Shown here in pieces: positions 22,813 through 34,500 of a DNA stretch of 64,000 bases. A program made the translations under genes and the position numbers. Position 1 is the stretch's first letter, and each line of letters opens with the position of its first letter. This DNA is from Ophiosphaerella korrae (Eukaryota > Ascomycota > Dothideomycetes > Pleosporales > Phaeosphaeriaceae): the NCBI GenBank assembly GCA_028456385.1, contig JALNQF010000002.1:248001-312000 (forward strand). Reading direction: 5' to 3'. Below the pieces are notes generated by a model. It was not told the origin of the DNA, made no database searches, and saw only the letters and a list, made by a program, of their open reading frames with translations.

Positions 22813-24041
22813 CTAGAACATATTTACACAACAATACATTGCCTTTTTCGAACCACATGTTCCCTTGTCGCAACGTGCCGTTGACGCAATACTGGTTATC
22901 CGCATATTGTCCCAGATTTCAGAACGATTGTAAAATCCTTTACGCACCAGGAAAGAAAATTCTACACACCCTGACGATGTAATTGTTTCTCCTGTCCTTT
23001 CGCAAGTAGGGAGTTTGTATTCGCGGGTAGGGAGTAGCGAGGCTTCCGCGGGATCTTTAAAGTCTTTAAGTATGGCCTCCAGCGCTAAACGATATATCCG
23101 ACAAGCAGAAAGCGTATAATCGGGTATAATGTGTTGACCATATCCTGTGTCGACCAGCCCTATAATTGCGTAGACAATGTCGCGACAATCGGTCGCAAAA
23201 ACATCTCTATACTCTTCTAGGACATGTGAAATATACGTTTGCGCCTTGTCAAACTCCAATTTTGCACGCAGTAGACCAGTGGTTTCCAACGCTTTTAGGG
23301 AAAGAGATGTTAGCCGAATCCGCAAGGCATCCAATTGGAACAATTGGCACAAAAAGAGGCGAAGACAATCCGCTTCGATGCATGTGTCTCCATACAGGAC
23401 TAAGTGCTCTGGGGCGTATCTAATCTCTTGAATCACCCAATCTCGTCTCCAATAACCTCTGTTTACAAGGTTTTGAATGGCGTTCGTGGGTTTTTGATCG
23501 CTGGCTAATTCAGATGGAAGGCGGTCCCACTCCGACTTGTAGTGACGGTATAGTATTGGTTAATCTTATCGGCGTCCAAGTGTTTTATCTCAGCCGTTGC
23601 TAGCCCGATCCATGAAATGACCTTGCTTGCTTCACTGTATATTTCTTTCATCTGAGATACTTGATGGCCCTTCTCTCTCAAGTCTTTTTGATTGATACAA
23701 ATGGCATCGATCCAAAACAATGTGTGCAGCCGCATACGCCTCAGATGAACCAGTGCCTCGTGAAGGTTCGTCGTGATCTGTATGGAATGCCCGCTAAGCA
23801 CGATTGACTTGGTTATATTTGCGTCCCCCCAGGCGTAGGAGAGAGCCACATACAACGGGCATTGTGGACTTCGTTTGTCAAACTCCTCGATTGTGCAATG
23901 TATGTCCTCTGCATCATCATCATCATCATCATCATCTGGTTGTAAGAGGCGAAGCAATCTGAATGAGCCTGGGGCCGTGAGAGTTGTGTATGGGTATTCA
24001 ATAACATGGCCCAGTGCTGGACTACAGATTGGTGCTGTCAT
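22813..24041 (-). pseudogene. HET-domain gene with a reading-frame break
   Basis: Heterokaryon-incompatibility domain protein, a family that triggers death on contact of unlike fungal strains. The first frame (from 24041) holds the HET hallmarks YVALSYAWGD, LFWIDAICINQKD and GHQVSQMKEIYSEASKVIS. It then meets a stop at 23505-23507. The next block, NRGYWRRDWVIQEIRYAPEH, lies in another frame that runs to a stop at 22813. The offset equals loss of one base (mod 3), and the shift must lie between about 23507 and 23560. No intron of normal size fits: the only splice that restores the frame would be about 32 nt with a poor donor. Even joined, roughly 400 residues is short for the family. A sequencing error is the alternative. 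Confidence 0.75.
23912..23936 (-). repeat. CAT/ATG trinucleotide run coding for poly-Asp
   Basis: Eight CAT units on the plus strand, read as consecutive GAT Asp codons within the HET gene. Copy-number change here would keep the frame. Confidence 0.9.
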
Positions 24042-25216
24042 ATGAACTGCCCAAATGCGAAGTCCAAGATCGAGGGCACAGAATACGAGAGGTGAGATTC
24101 CAGGGAGACAACAAAATGAATTCTGATTTGGGGCGAATGTCGTCTCTATTGAACGCTAAAGTCGTCTATCGTTTTGTAGCCGAAGATAAACTACATACAA
24201 AAGTGTAAATGGTGTGGCCACAATCAATGTAAAAAAGCGAGAGCGAGTTGTGGTGTTATGAGAAAGCATCAGCAGAGTGGCACTAAAGGAGGCGCAGCAC
24301 CGGCGTCGAATCAAATGCACAAAGTCAAGTCTAACACTGAATACACTCTACCATATTTCAGTATCGCCTTCAGAGCCTTGAAGCCGCAAAATCTAAAGGA
24401 CTAGTGTGAAATTTGAGGTATCTTCAACTCTGGCAAAATTGCGGCCGGCTGTTTGAGGCCTACATACAATCTATGCCTCGGGAGTTCCCAATGCACAAGT
24501 ATACAATTGAAGATATCAAAGGAGCTGCAATCAACAAAAGTATAATGTCACTTATCTTGTCAAGCACGAATATTTGCAGGGCTGAACGCCATTGATCATG
24601 TATGAACAATGTCACAATCTGCGTAGAGTGACAATGAAACAAAACCCACGGCAGTTGAGTAATCATCCAAAACAACCACCTCATAAAACCTCCCAACAAC
24701 TCTCATCCCTAAAGAGTCTAGACCAAGCCATACCACCCTCAACACGAGACTCAAAATCACGTGGCCATTTACCTCTCGCACAACACCTGCACATACCCGC
24801 CTACCACATCTCGCGTATGCACCCACCTAAGCATTCGATACACGCCCAGATGAACTCGAATCAAACGGCGAATTTTCCGTCGACGATAAGCTTTGCGCAC
24901 TATGAGATTGATCACTGTATAAATTGGCGCACATTACGGCTCGCCAACGCCTTCCCAGAAGGGCCAAACCCACTAGTGCCGAGCATCGACCTCGGACACC
25001 CAGATAACGAAGACACAGATAGACGCCAAGTTAAAGCAGCGCGACGGGGTGTTGGACGCCCATGCCATCGTGTTCATGTTTCGAGGATATGCGTTGAGCA
25101 GACGGGATGAAGTGTGGTTTGCTACACATGGCGCTAATGTGTTCGTGGCCGCGCTAGCACCACGCACTCTTACTCCAACCTTGAGCGTGAGCCTTGTTTG
25201 CGACTGTCACACCACC
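24042..25216. other. Divergent region between HET and RUS genes
   Basis: 1.2 kb between divergent starts. A 172-codon plus-strand frame (24592-25110) has no recognised relatives. The frame of the RUS gene stays open upstream from 24977, with an in-frame ATG at 25076, so part of this stretch could be an N-terminal extension of that gene. Otherwise I see nothing definite. Confidence 0.4.
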
Positions 25217-27465
25217 ATGTCGTTGTCTGGCAGATACGAGATCGTCGAGCGGGACGAGGCGGGGATTATCACGGCTACGTATGTTGCGGCGGGAGGGGGT
25301 AGGATTGATGTCATTGTACGTGTGGATATACCTTCACGATCGGGCGAGGACAAGCTATGGGTTTGGAGCACTCTTTGTGTGGGAACTGTGCTGAATGGAC
25401 TGTAGCGCCCTGAGAAAACGAAGAGCTATGCTCAGCAGGTGCTTGATGTGTTTCTGCCAGCGGGATATCCGCACAGTGTTATGAATGATTATATCCAGTA
25501 TGGGCTGATGATCTTTGGGTTGAATAATGAACATAGACTAACTGTGGTTTCAATTGAGGTATCAAATCTATGTATGTTGGGCATCGCGTTCGTACTGTGG
25601 ACCAGGCTTACTCTGCCGTCTTTAGGACTCCCTACAGGCCTTCTCTTCCTCAATAGCCGGTATGCTCTCGTCCCGAGCTGTCCTTGAAGGTGCGTGCTAG
25701 TCCGCCATCTGAGCTTTGTGTCTTCATTGACGGTCCCGCTGCATCCATCTTCGAATGAGGTCACGGATCAGCTGTCGTCCCAGTGTCCAGGTCATATCCA
25801 CTCTCGGCGCAGGACACATATTGCACTTGCATCTCCTACTCAATGGCGCACGCTAGCTCTCTTGTGTTCACCCCGAGATGACTTCGGTACTTGTGCACAA
25901 GATACTGCTACTTACCGTTAAGATTTATGGTCAGCACGCTAATGCATGTCACGCAGGTGTCGGAGTCGGAGACTCGAGTGCTTCACCCACTACCGCATTG
26001 CTTCTATCGGTGCTTCAAGAGTCCATGGGCCGAATTGCAACAATTCTCTTCGCGCATAAACTGGGCACGGCGCTTGAACCCGAGTGCAAAATGTACCGGC
26101 TGGCTGCCGACATTTTCAACGACACGGCCATGATACTGGATTGCCTATCACCCGCTTTTCCCAAAGCATTTCGTGTTTTAGTCTTGGGCTTCTCTAGCGT
26201 ACTACGGTCCCTTTGCGGCGTGTGTGCTGGAAGCGCCAAGGCAAGTCTGAGCGCGCACTTTGCGAAGAAAGGGAATCTGGGAGAATTGAATGCTGTAAGT
26301 CTCTCGGATCCGTTTTGAGTGAGTTGGTGTTTGCGCCAGAGTGTTGTTTCATTGGGTGTTTCTTGTTGAGAATGAAGACGTGGGGTAGTGTTGCTTTGCG
26401 TTGATAAGCTCGATATTAACCTACTGGGGTGTTCCAAGGTCACAAACACGTGTGGAACTTCTTCTAGATGAATGCAGAACTGACCCGTTTCACAGAAGGA
26501 TTCAAGCCAAGAGACTGTTATATCGCTCCTCGGAATGCTGGTAAGTACTTTGTGTTCCATTTTCCCACCTCTAAACGTATCACAACATATGAGATCCCAG
26601 CGTGCATCATCCCGACATCCAAGGGAAGCTAGTATTTTCTACCGGATTAAACGACTGGGTGTTGAACACGTGTATCAGACTAGTTACATTTCTCTTGGCT
26701 TCGTTGTTGGATGGTAGAGCGACCAGACTGGTTGACCCGAAAATATAGGCTGGCAGCGTTGTCGTGTCATGGGTCACAACACCGATCACCACATGGACTG
26801 TTCTTATGGGGTTGCTCGCGATTCACCTTGCGACAAATTATGCAGCAGTCAGAGCCATAAGCATGCGCTGCCTGAATCGACAACGAGCGAATATTGTCAT
26901 CAGCAATATACTACAACACGAGAAGGTACTTGCTCCGACAGATGTATCCCAGCGCGAACGTGTCTTCGAAAGAGATGGCGTGCTTCGCTGGGTAGACGAT
27001 ACAATTGTTGGTTACTGTAGGATAGGTGTACCTTTGGACCTGCTCTTGAGCCGCATGGGTCAGCGACATAAGCACACAGGATCACTATCCCTGCGCGAGA
27101 TCAACATGTCCGATTTGATGGACGTATTCGCTAACGAAGCTTACACGCTATGGTATGCAGACACCGATGAAGAGGTCCTAATTGCCTTGAAAGAAGGATG
27201 CACTCCGATTGATCAGCTCAAAGCATGGGCACATGCGTTGGTGCTGGCTCAAAGAAGACGAATCAAGGTAGCAAACAGCAAGTTAGAGTCGGGCGACGCA
27301 GGCTCAGTGCAAAGGCGGCTGTCTGAGATAAGACAAACATTGGAAGAAGCAGGCAACCTCTTTGCGAAATATGCCACTGTATTAGAACAAAGGGGGTGGG
27401 ACCTGAATGTCGCTGCGTTGGAAGTGCGAGCGGGCATACGAGCACAAATAGCGACCTGCAATTAG
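25217..27465 (+). CDS. RUS family (DUF647) protein
   Basis: A member of the root-UVB-sensitive/DUF647 family, found in plants, animals and fungi; its biochemical role in fungi is unknown. Exons 25217-25315, 25406-25497, 25559-25571, 25626-25689, 25957-26294, 26496-26540 and 26749-27465 give 455 residues. Family blocks appear in order: FLPAGYPHSV, YQIYDSLQAFSSSIAG, VGVGDSSASPTTALLL, GRIATILFAHKLGTALE, KDSSQETVISLLGML and LAIHLATNYAAVRAISM. Exon 3 is a 13-nt micro-exon (GTATCAAATCTAT) needed to build YQIY, with GTATGG/GTATGT donors either side and CTAAC before it. Three introns are 201-267 nt, longer than is typical here. An in-frame ATG at 25076 could add 47 residues; I prefer 25217 for its ACCACCATG context and family start. 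Confidence 0.88.
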
Positions 27466-30357
27466 AGTTGATTAATCCTGCTGCTGTCTGATGGAGAGGG
27501 TCAGCTATGCAATTGGTGGTCAGCCTTCAGCGACCGCCCTTGCATTCCCTGGTTAAGTGACGCTTGATCTGAAACTGTTTGGGCCAGTGTTTACTGATCG
27601 TAGACCAAACAAGCGAAAGTCGGCGATGAGCAGAGGCTGGTTCATCGCGACTCGCAATCATGAGGAAATGCACTAGTGATAGGTAGTAGTCAATTGCAGT
27701 GGCCGTCGCTGCTAGATAGTGACATTTGTTTTCCATATCGTAGTCCAAACACGGCAAGTTAGATCGTGGCCTACACGGCTCAAGTCCCACTTGTTATGTT
27801 TCACGTAGCCCTTCTGCCCAGGCCACCAGTCGTTCCGCGATGACACACCAACTCAATCTCGGGTTGATGGCTCAAGCTTATTCATCGAGAGGTCAGAAAA
27901 AAACTACTGCGACAGCCAAGACGAATCGGTAATGAGTCGAGGATAACGGTGGCGGAGAAAAATTGAGTAGTAGATGTATTATGCAGGTAATTTTATGCAA
28001 GAGCCAAGTGGTGGTTTTGTCGGAATGATTTCAAGACATCGTCACGGGGCACGCAGAATGATGCCAAGCGATGGAATAGCATTACCAGTTGAGATGTGGA
28101 TTGTGTGGGATGCGGCTAAGGTCACCCCACGAGGCGGTGAGGCTGTTTTGATCGCGAGGCCCCACTTTGTGCGTCATATTCCGGAAGCTTAGGTACCGAG
28201 GTTTCTGTTGGCGACCTAAAGTTTGACGCGAAGTTTTCTGTTGACACGAGCGCCAGATGAATCGGGAGCCGCCTGCTGTCGGGTGGTGATCATATGCAAG
28301 GCCTTCTAGAAGGCGCCGAAACCAGCCTTCAGAGATGGTGCCGAGGTTGTGGGCAGGCCAGCGCATCGGGACACGGCGTGAAAACCTACTGCAAGGAGGC
28401 TCAACACATGAGTCTGGTGGAGGCGCATCAGTGGAGATAGAGTTGACGCCGGTTGAGAGATCGGATAGGTGATGCGGCAGACCGGAGATTAGAGTCAAGG
28501 ACAACAGTGACATTCTGGCTGAACTAGCAGCATTAGGCAAACGACTGGAAGGCTGGAAGCATTCTGGAAGATTGCAAGGCGCACGGTGCAGAATAAGCGA
28601 CAGGGGGCGAGGAACAGGCGGACGGCGGTGATGTTACAGAAAATGGAAGCGTGTCAATTTTACAGTGGTATCAGCGGAGGAGAGGTTTTGGATGGCAATT
28701 AGGCAAGTGGATCGCATGATGCTAGCTGGAGCGCAGAGGGGACAATTTGTTACGGTAATGAAAAATCCCCAAGCTCAGGTAGTGCGTCCTCAGCGTTAAG
28801 GCGAGGCCAGGCGAGCAAGAGTGGGGCATCAGCCGGGTGATGATTGGGCGCAGATGACGAAGGTGGGCAGCCCGGGCTGCTGGCTCTGTTCTGCGGGAAG
28901 AGGGCACTGCATGGTGGCTGTCTATCTGTCTGTCTGCACGAAGCAGTGGGCGGTGGCTTGGGGAGCAATAAGACAAAGGGCGTAGAATTAGGATGCAACG
29001 CCTACCGCGATCAGCAGTCTTTGCTTTGTCACAGAGTCATTGGGCGATGGGCAAGCCGGCTGGGTGAGTCGGGCTGTTTGCGGGCAGGCCAAGATCCGCA
29101 GCGTTGCAGAGAACCGTTGTGGTGGGTGCAATGATGGAATGGATGGGGCATGATACCCAGCAGAAGGGAGAGGAATTGGAAGATGGCATGCTGCGGGCAC
29201 AGTCGGCAACGGAGCGGATGCTGGATGGGAGGTGGAAGGCCGACCAGACAAGGCTGGGAGAGCCAAGGCTGGCGGTGGTGGGTCTGCGGCCGAGCCAGAG
29301 CCGATGCTGGGAAGGAACGACGAAGGAAAAGGAAAACAGAATGCAAACAGCACGGAAACAACACATGAAGAAGGCTGACTGAGAACAGAATACGCAGTGC
29401 TTGGAATAGAGCAGATCAGAGCCGAAGCGAACAGAGGGCGGCTGGAATGATTGGCATATTGGCACCAGGTATCAGGAGGGTCTCAGTCATGTCATGGCAG
29501 AGGGGTGGCATCAGTGCAGTCACAGGCAGTGGCAACATGTACAGGGATGCGTTGGTTTCGGGCGGGGCGCTAAATTGTTCGAGAAGGGCAGCAGCCAACC
29601 ACGCCAACGCGCCGCTTTTAGGCCCCGACCCCTGCCGCCTGCCCATCCTGCCCACCCTGCCCTGCGCCTTCTGCGCACGATGGGCTCCCCCTCGTCGCTG
29701 TGTCGCTGCTTCCCATGGCAAACCCGTGGTGGGTCGTGCCTCCCACGACCAGACTAGGAGCTGACCTAGCGCAGCGCTCAAGCCAGCGAGCACTGACACG
29801 GTCTGACGCGATAAAGTAGAGTGCTAAAGTGGCACTGTCCGCCCGTCTCTCAAAAGCACTGGCTGAGCCGCACCATCCTGCAGCCTCTCTGTCTTGGGAC
29901 TCTTGACGGCATACCTGGCCCATCCACATCCGCTGTCTCACCACTCATCACTCACCACCACGTCCGCCGTCACCGTCACCGTCACAGCCCGCCCGCGCGC
30001 CCGCACCACGCCAGCCCGCCCAACTCTATATAGCCGTACGACACTGTGTCGCCCTTCTAGAAGCCGGCCGCACCACAGCAAACTCGCTGTCCCTAGCGCC
30101 GCTCTGCACCTGCACCTACCCACCCACCACCACCGCCACCACGCCCACCCATTCATAGGCTCTGGTCCCCCGCCCGTGCTTCGATGCTGTCGCCCCCGGG
30201 ACGATAACCACCCTCCACGTTGTCCTGCCGCCACCGGGTTCGCTCGAACCTTGTGCTACGGGCCGTCAAGCTGGCGCAACTCTGCTCCTGCGAGGGATTC
30301 GAAGAGCAAAGCAGAAAAACAGCCCGCCGGCTCTATAAGCAGTTCTGGAGAAGCGTT
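27466..30357. other. Gene-poor 2.9 kb upstream of RGS gene
   Basis: No gene is supportable; overlapping open frames on both strands reflect GC-rich composition. The last roughly 400 bp are C-rich, with CCGTCACCGTCAC repeats near 29966-29985 and a TATA-like CTATATAG at about 30026, which fits a long promoter and leader for the RGS gene. Confidence 0.5.
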
Positions 30358-31562
30358 ATGATTCCTCGGAAACAAGGCTCCCAAGCCCTGTCTGTGAGAA
30401 CGTCGTCGACTGCCTCATCCCCCACCACCTCCCTCGTCGATTTCCACGACGTCGACACCAAGATGGCTATGAGCAACGTCCAGCCCGCGCCTCTCACCGT
30501 CTCAATACCAAAGAACATCCCCAGCCCACAATGTCGAAAACCAACCCTGTCCGAGATACTCGCAAACACCGCTCCTCCCCCATACACCCTCAGTTCCTTC
30601 ATGGCCTTCCTCTCGCAGAACCACTGCTTGGAGAACCTCGAGTTTACCATGGATGCTTCCCGCTACCGAAAACACTACTCCAAGATGGTCAACCGCCATC
30701 CAGGCAACGCTGTTTCGCCCTTGTCCGACGAGTGCACCTATGTGCTCATGCTATGGCGCCGCTTGATCGATGCCTACATTCGGGAATCCGGTCCACGAGA
30801 GGTCAGTTGCCTTTGCCCTTTTGCTATTCCTCTGACTAACCAACCTAGGTCAACCTCCCAGCAGAAGTCCGTGACAACCTGCTCAATCTCTCTGAGTCTT
30901 ACATTCCACCACACCCATCCTCATTAGATGAGGCTGTGTCCAAGATCTATGAATTAATGGAGGAGAGCGTCCTGGTGTCGTTTCTCAATTCCGCAAGTCC
31001 TCAAAGCGCACACCCAACTATGAGTCATGAAAGCTACGACTCTGGCCTGACACGGTCATCCACTCGCAGCTACGATGAGCGAAGTCTTCTCTCGCGCAAC
31101 CAACAACCACATCTTCCAAACAACCAACGTGCCTCTGCACCGTCATCGTTGACTTCCAACTTCATGCAGAGCCGACCATTCTCTCATTCGAGGTTCCACT
31201 CACAACCTACCTCTTCTGGCCCTCAACCCACCCGAGTCACCTCGGGTTACAACAGCGGTAGCGATGCGTTGACTGACGACTCGGGTAGTGGTAGCCCCTC
31301 CGGCATGAGCGATCCTCTCACCCCTCCTGGTACTCCACCCATGAGCGAATACCCCATGACAGACTTTCATCAGGCGTATTACGAGAACGGATCAAATAGT
31401 GGCACGCCAAGCCCTCGCACGAGTCGTGGCGAGCATAACGGCCTGGCTAGTGCGACCAGAGATAGCTGGAAGCGAGTCAGCAGCAAATTGTGGCCAAAGA
31501 AGAAGAGTGGCGGCCAGCTCCGAGATGACGAGCCTGGTGTCGTCGAAGGAGGACTCTTCTAA
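30358..31562 (+). CDS. RGS-domain regulator of G-protein signalling (RgsB/Rgs2-like)
   Basis: Probably a GTPase-activating protein for a heterotrimeric G-alpha subunit. Exons 30358-30801 and 30849-31562 give 385 residues. The RGS domain (about 62-205) begins KPTLSEILANTAPPPYTLSS, with FMAFLSQNHCLENLEF and SRYRKHYSKM typical of its first helices. It is interrupted by one 47-nt intron before VNLPAEVRDNLLNLSESYIP. The second half is Ser/Pro/Thr-rich and ends with a basic WKRVSSKLWPKKKSGG segment, a possible membrane or nuclear signal. The single N-terminal RGS layout with a disordered tail matches the RgsB/Rgs2 class better than FlbA or RgsA. Internal Mets near 30463 are alternative starts. Confidence 0.85.
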
Positions 31563-34500
31563 GCTCATGATTATCAAGACCATCACCAACCACTTCCTAT
31601 ATCGACGTTCGACGACAGATATGTTTACGAACGATTGACTAGAGCGATTTGCATACCTTCTCATGGAGTGCATACATTGGCGTCATTGATTTTTCGATCT
31701 CGACACGCATGCGAGACGCAACGGCGTATCATTACCTCGACAATCCGGCGCGATTATAACTTAGACATTTTTAAGGCGTTTGCAAAATCTCCTTCACGGC
31801 GATGGGCAACAAATATCCAACTCAGCCCGGCAGGGCAAGGCGTTTTTGACTTCTATAGCATTACCCATTGCAAGATGGCATGACGGGCAGACAGATTTCT
31901 GTATCATAACTTGCGTTCTCACGCCCATTGAGTGTCTCCAAAAGGAGCTGTTGATATGAAGGGGGGATTGTGGATAGATACGAAGCGTTCAGCGCACGAA
32001 TGAATCACCGTATCATTCTTGGTCCTCACCCAATCATTATAACATTGCATGCATTACACTGATAGATGTTCCCAAGTCCCCATTCACACAAAGGAAAGGT
32101 ACCGCGATACCCGCCCAAACTGCTGGAACAGGATCTGGAGCTAGGGCATCACCATCGACCCATTTGCATCCACATGCTGAAAACGCTCGCTTTACTTGCT
32201 AGTGCTTCATGATTTTCTTTGTTGACGGCGCACATCTTCTTTGAGCACATCTGGGGAAAGAAGCGCACGTCTCTCAGAGCTAAAGCAAGCACAGGGTCTC
32301 GGCACGACCATAGAACGGGATGCAGCATAAATAAAAGCGGGTAGGGATATGCGGTTTGGGAGAGACGGGGGTTTGGAAAGACTGGGCTGTAGTCTGAACG
32401 GTGTGTGGGACGCGGTCAGATTTGTTGGATGAAGTGCTGCTACTGCTACTGCTACTGTATGTTGACGTGATTATCGTCGCTGGTACGGTACACCACAGTG
32501 CATGCTACCTAGCACACAAACACAACGTGCCCATGGGACCGTTTTGGACTCTGATGCTACCGGTCCCTTTTTGCTTGGGGAGCGGGGGAGCGTCACGGGC
32601 ACAGCTTGCACTGTCTACCTAGATGAGGCTGGTAGGCCGGCAGGATTGCGACGCACCGGCGGCACCGTGCTCGAACTCGTCAGATTATCGTGAAGGGGGG
32701 ATCGAGCGGAGCACAGCGGGCCTGAACATCGGGCATCTGACAGGGCAACCTTTCATTTACGCATATGGCCCATTTAGGGCACATCAGCTGTTGTTGTTTG
32801 TCTTGCATTGATGGGATGGGCGTAGCATGTCCGGGCACGGATGTCGAGGAACGCGTACTCGTGCTTGAGTCGTCGTGGGGCATGTTCTGTGCGCCTTCTA
32901 GAATGTGGGGAGTAGGTTTGGGAAAGGGCCGAAATGGTATATTGTGGTGGGCGCGATGTGTAATGGGTTATTTTCCGGCATTAATCCCCCTTTTTTGTTT
33001 TTTGTTTTTTTTTGGACTCGTGGGTAATGAGTGCTGTCACGTGGCGTCAAACGCATTTGTGATGGAAGTAATTGCCTTATTTGCGCGTGAGCTTTCCGCA
33101 TAGGGATCATCGTCATAATTGTGTTTTGATATTCATTTCTAAGCAACGAAACTTGGGTCGCTCGGAATTGGCTACTTTAGCAGTCTATGCGGATGAACAC
33201 ATGTTGATGCCGCGACAAGAGAATCAAATATGCGAAACCAAGCCGGTTTCCTCGTGATGTTTTCCGCACGTCACGTTTGAAGAAGCCGGTGGCGTTGGGC
33301 GGAGAGAATACTCACGTTTCAACCCGGTTCGGGAGCGCACACACAGCATTTACAGTTGTTCCCTAAACATGGACATGGTAATTTTCCGCTTCAGCAAGCA
33401 GCAACCTAGAACTGAGTGCATAACGCTGCTTTTGCAGTCTCCGTCTTCTCCTTTACTTTGCATACACGACAGGTAATACACAGTGGGCGATAGGTAGCGG
33501 AAAGATAACATCGCCCCCTCGTCCTTCGCACGACCCGGCACAGCGGTGACGCTCAAGCTTCTAACGGCGGCTTTCCATCTTCAGCTCTCATCCACCCAAC
33601 AGCACAGCCTCTCCGCGCCGTGTTGTTGCACAACCCATGGCATGGACCCCGCGTCCGTACGCACCGTGCCCTACATACCCGTAACGCAAGGCCAGCGCAG
33701 CAGGCACTTGTTTCGATCCCGAGTCTCCGATTTGCCAATCGATTTCAGACGCGTTGCAGCGAAGCAATTCGTTCGCAATTGCTCCAGACTTGACTCTATG
33801 TGCGCCTCACAAGCCTTGCCCAGCATGGCAGTTCCCGTGCACCAACCTCGATTATCAAGTGCACGGTGCCCTGGCGTAAGCGAGTTATTATGTCCGATGC
33901 TAGGGTATCTGTGTGGATGCGCTTGCTTTGTTAGTTGGTGAGGGGTTTTTTGATTCGTCGGATGAGGGCGGATAGTTGATGGCGTTGAATGCACGCGGTG
34001 AGATGCCAATTGCCTATTTCTCTGGTGGAGGGCCTTTTGTTGGTGTGCATGGCTTCAAGCGGAATTGCGAACCACGAAAAAAAATTATGACCACAACGGC
34101 AGTGACGTTGCCATCAGTCGACGCTTGCGTGATGGAAGCGTGGCAATAATTCTCGAAGTCTAGTCGAAGCATTCCATCCTGACGTTGGCTCCACTTGATC
34201 GCCACTAGACTATCACCTGTTGTCCACTACAGCATGCACAATCACACTGTTTGCTGATCCTTTTCCTCGGAGGGCCACAGTCTAGCTCCCTCAATGGACC
34301 GTGGGCTTGGCTTGATCTTGACCCTCAACCCCGCTTGAACATGCATGTGCCCGCCTTGCCGTGCATGCTCGTTATTCCTATTTCCAATCCAATTTCATTC
34401 CAGCCCTCCAGCCTTGTGTCCAGGCGAATGCCTTTGTTTCCCCGCCTGCAGCTGCGCATTAGCCCATTATCCACAATTCTACAACAAGATTAGCGCTTCC

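Noticed and set aside
23507..23560. Mini-intron explaining the HET frame change
   Set aside because: The only frame-restoring GT-AG pair is about 32 nt with a GTCGGA donor, shorter than any intron in this window, and it would delete plausible coding sequence.
24592..25110. 172-codon plus-strand frame upstream of the RUS gene
   Set aside because: Low-complexity, unrecognised and not joined to the RUS exon by any good splice. Kept only as a note.
28082..28540. 152-codon minus-strand frame
   Set aside because: No family features, no coding neighbours and counter-frames of similar quality.
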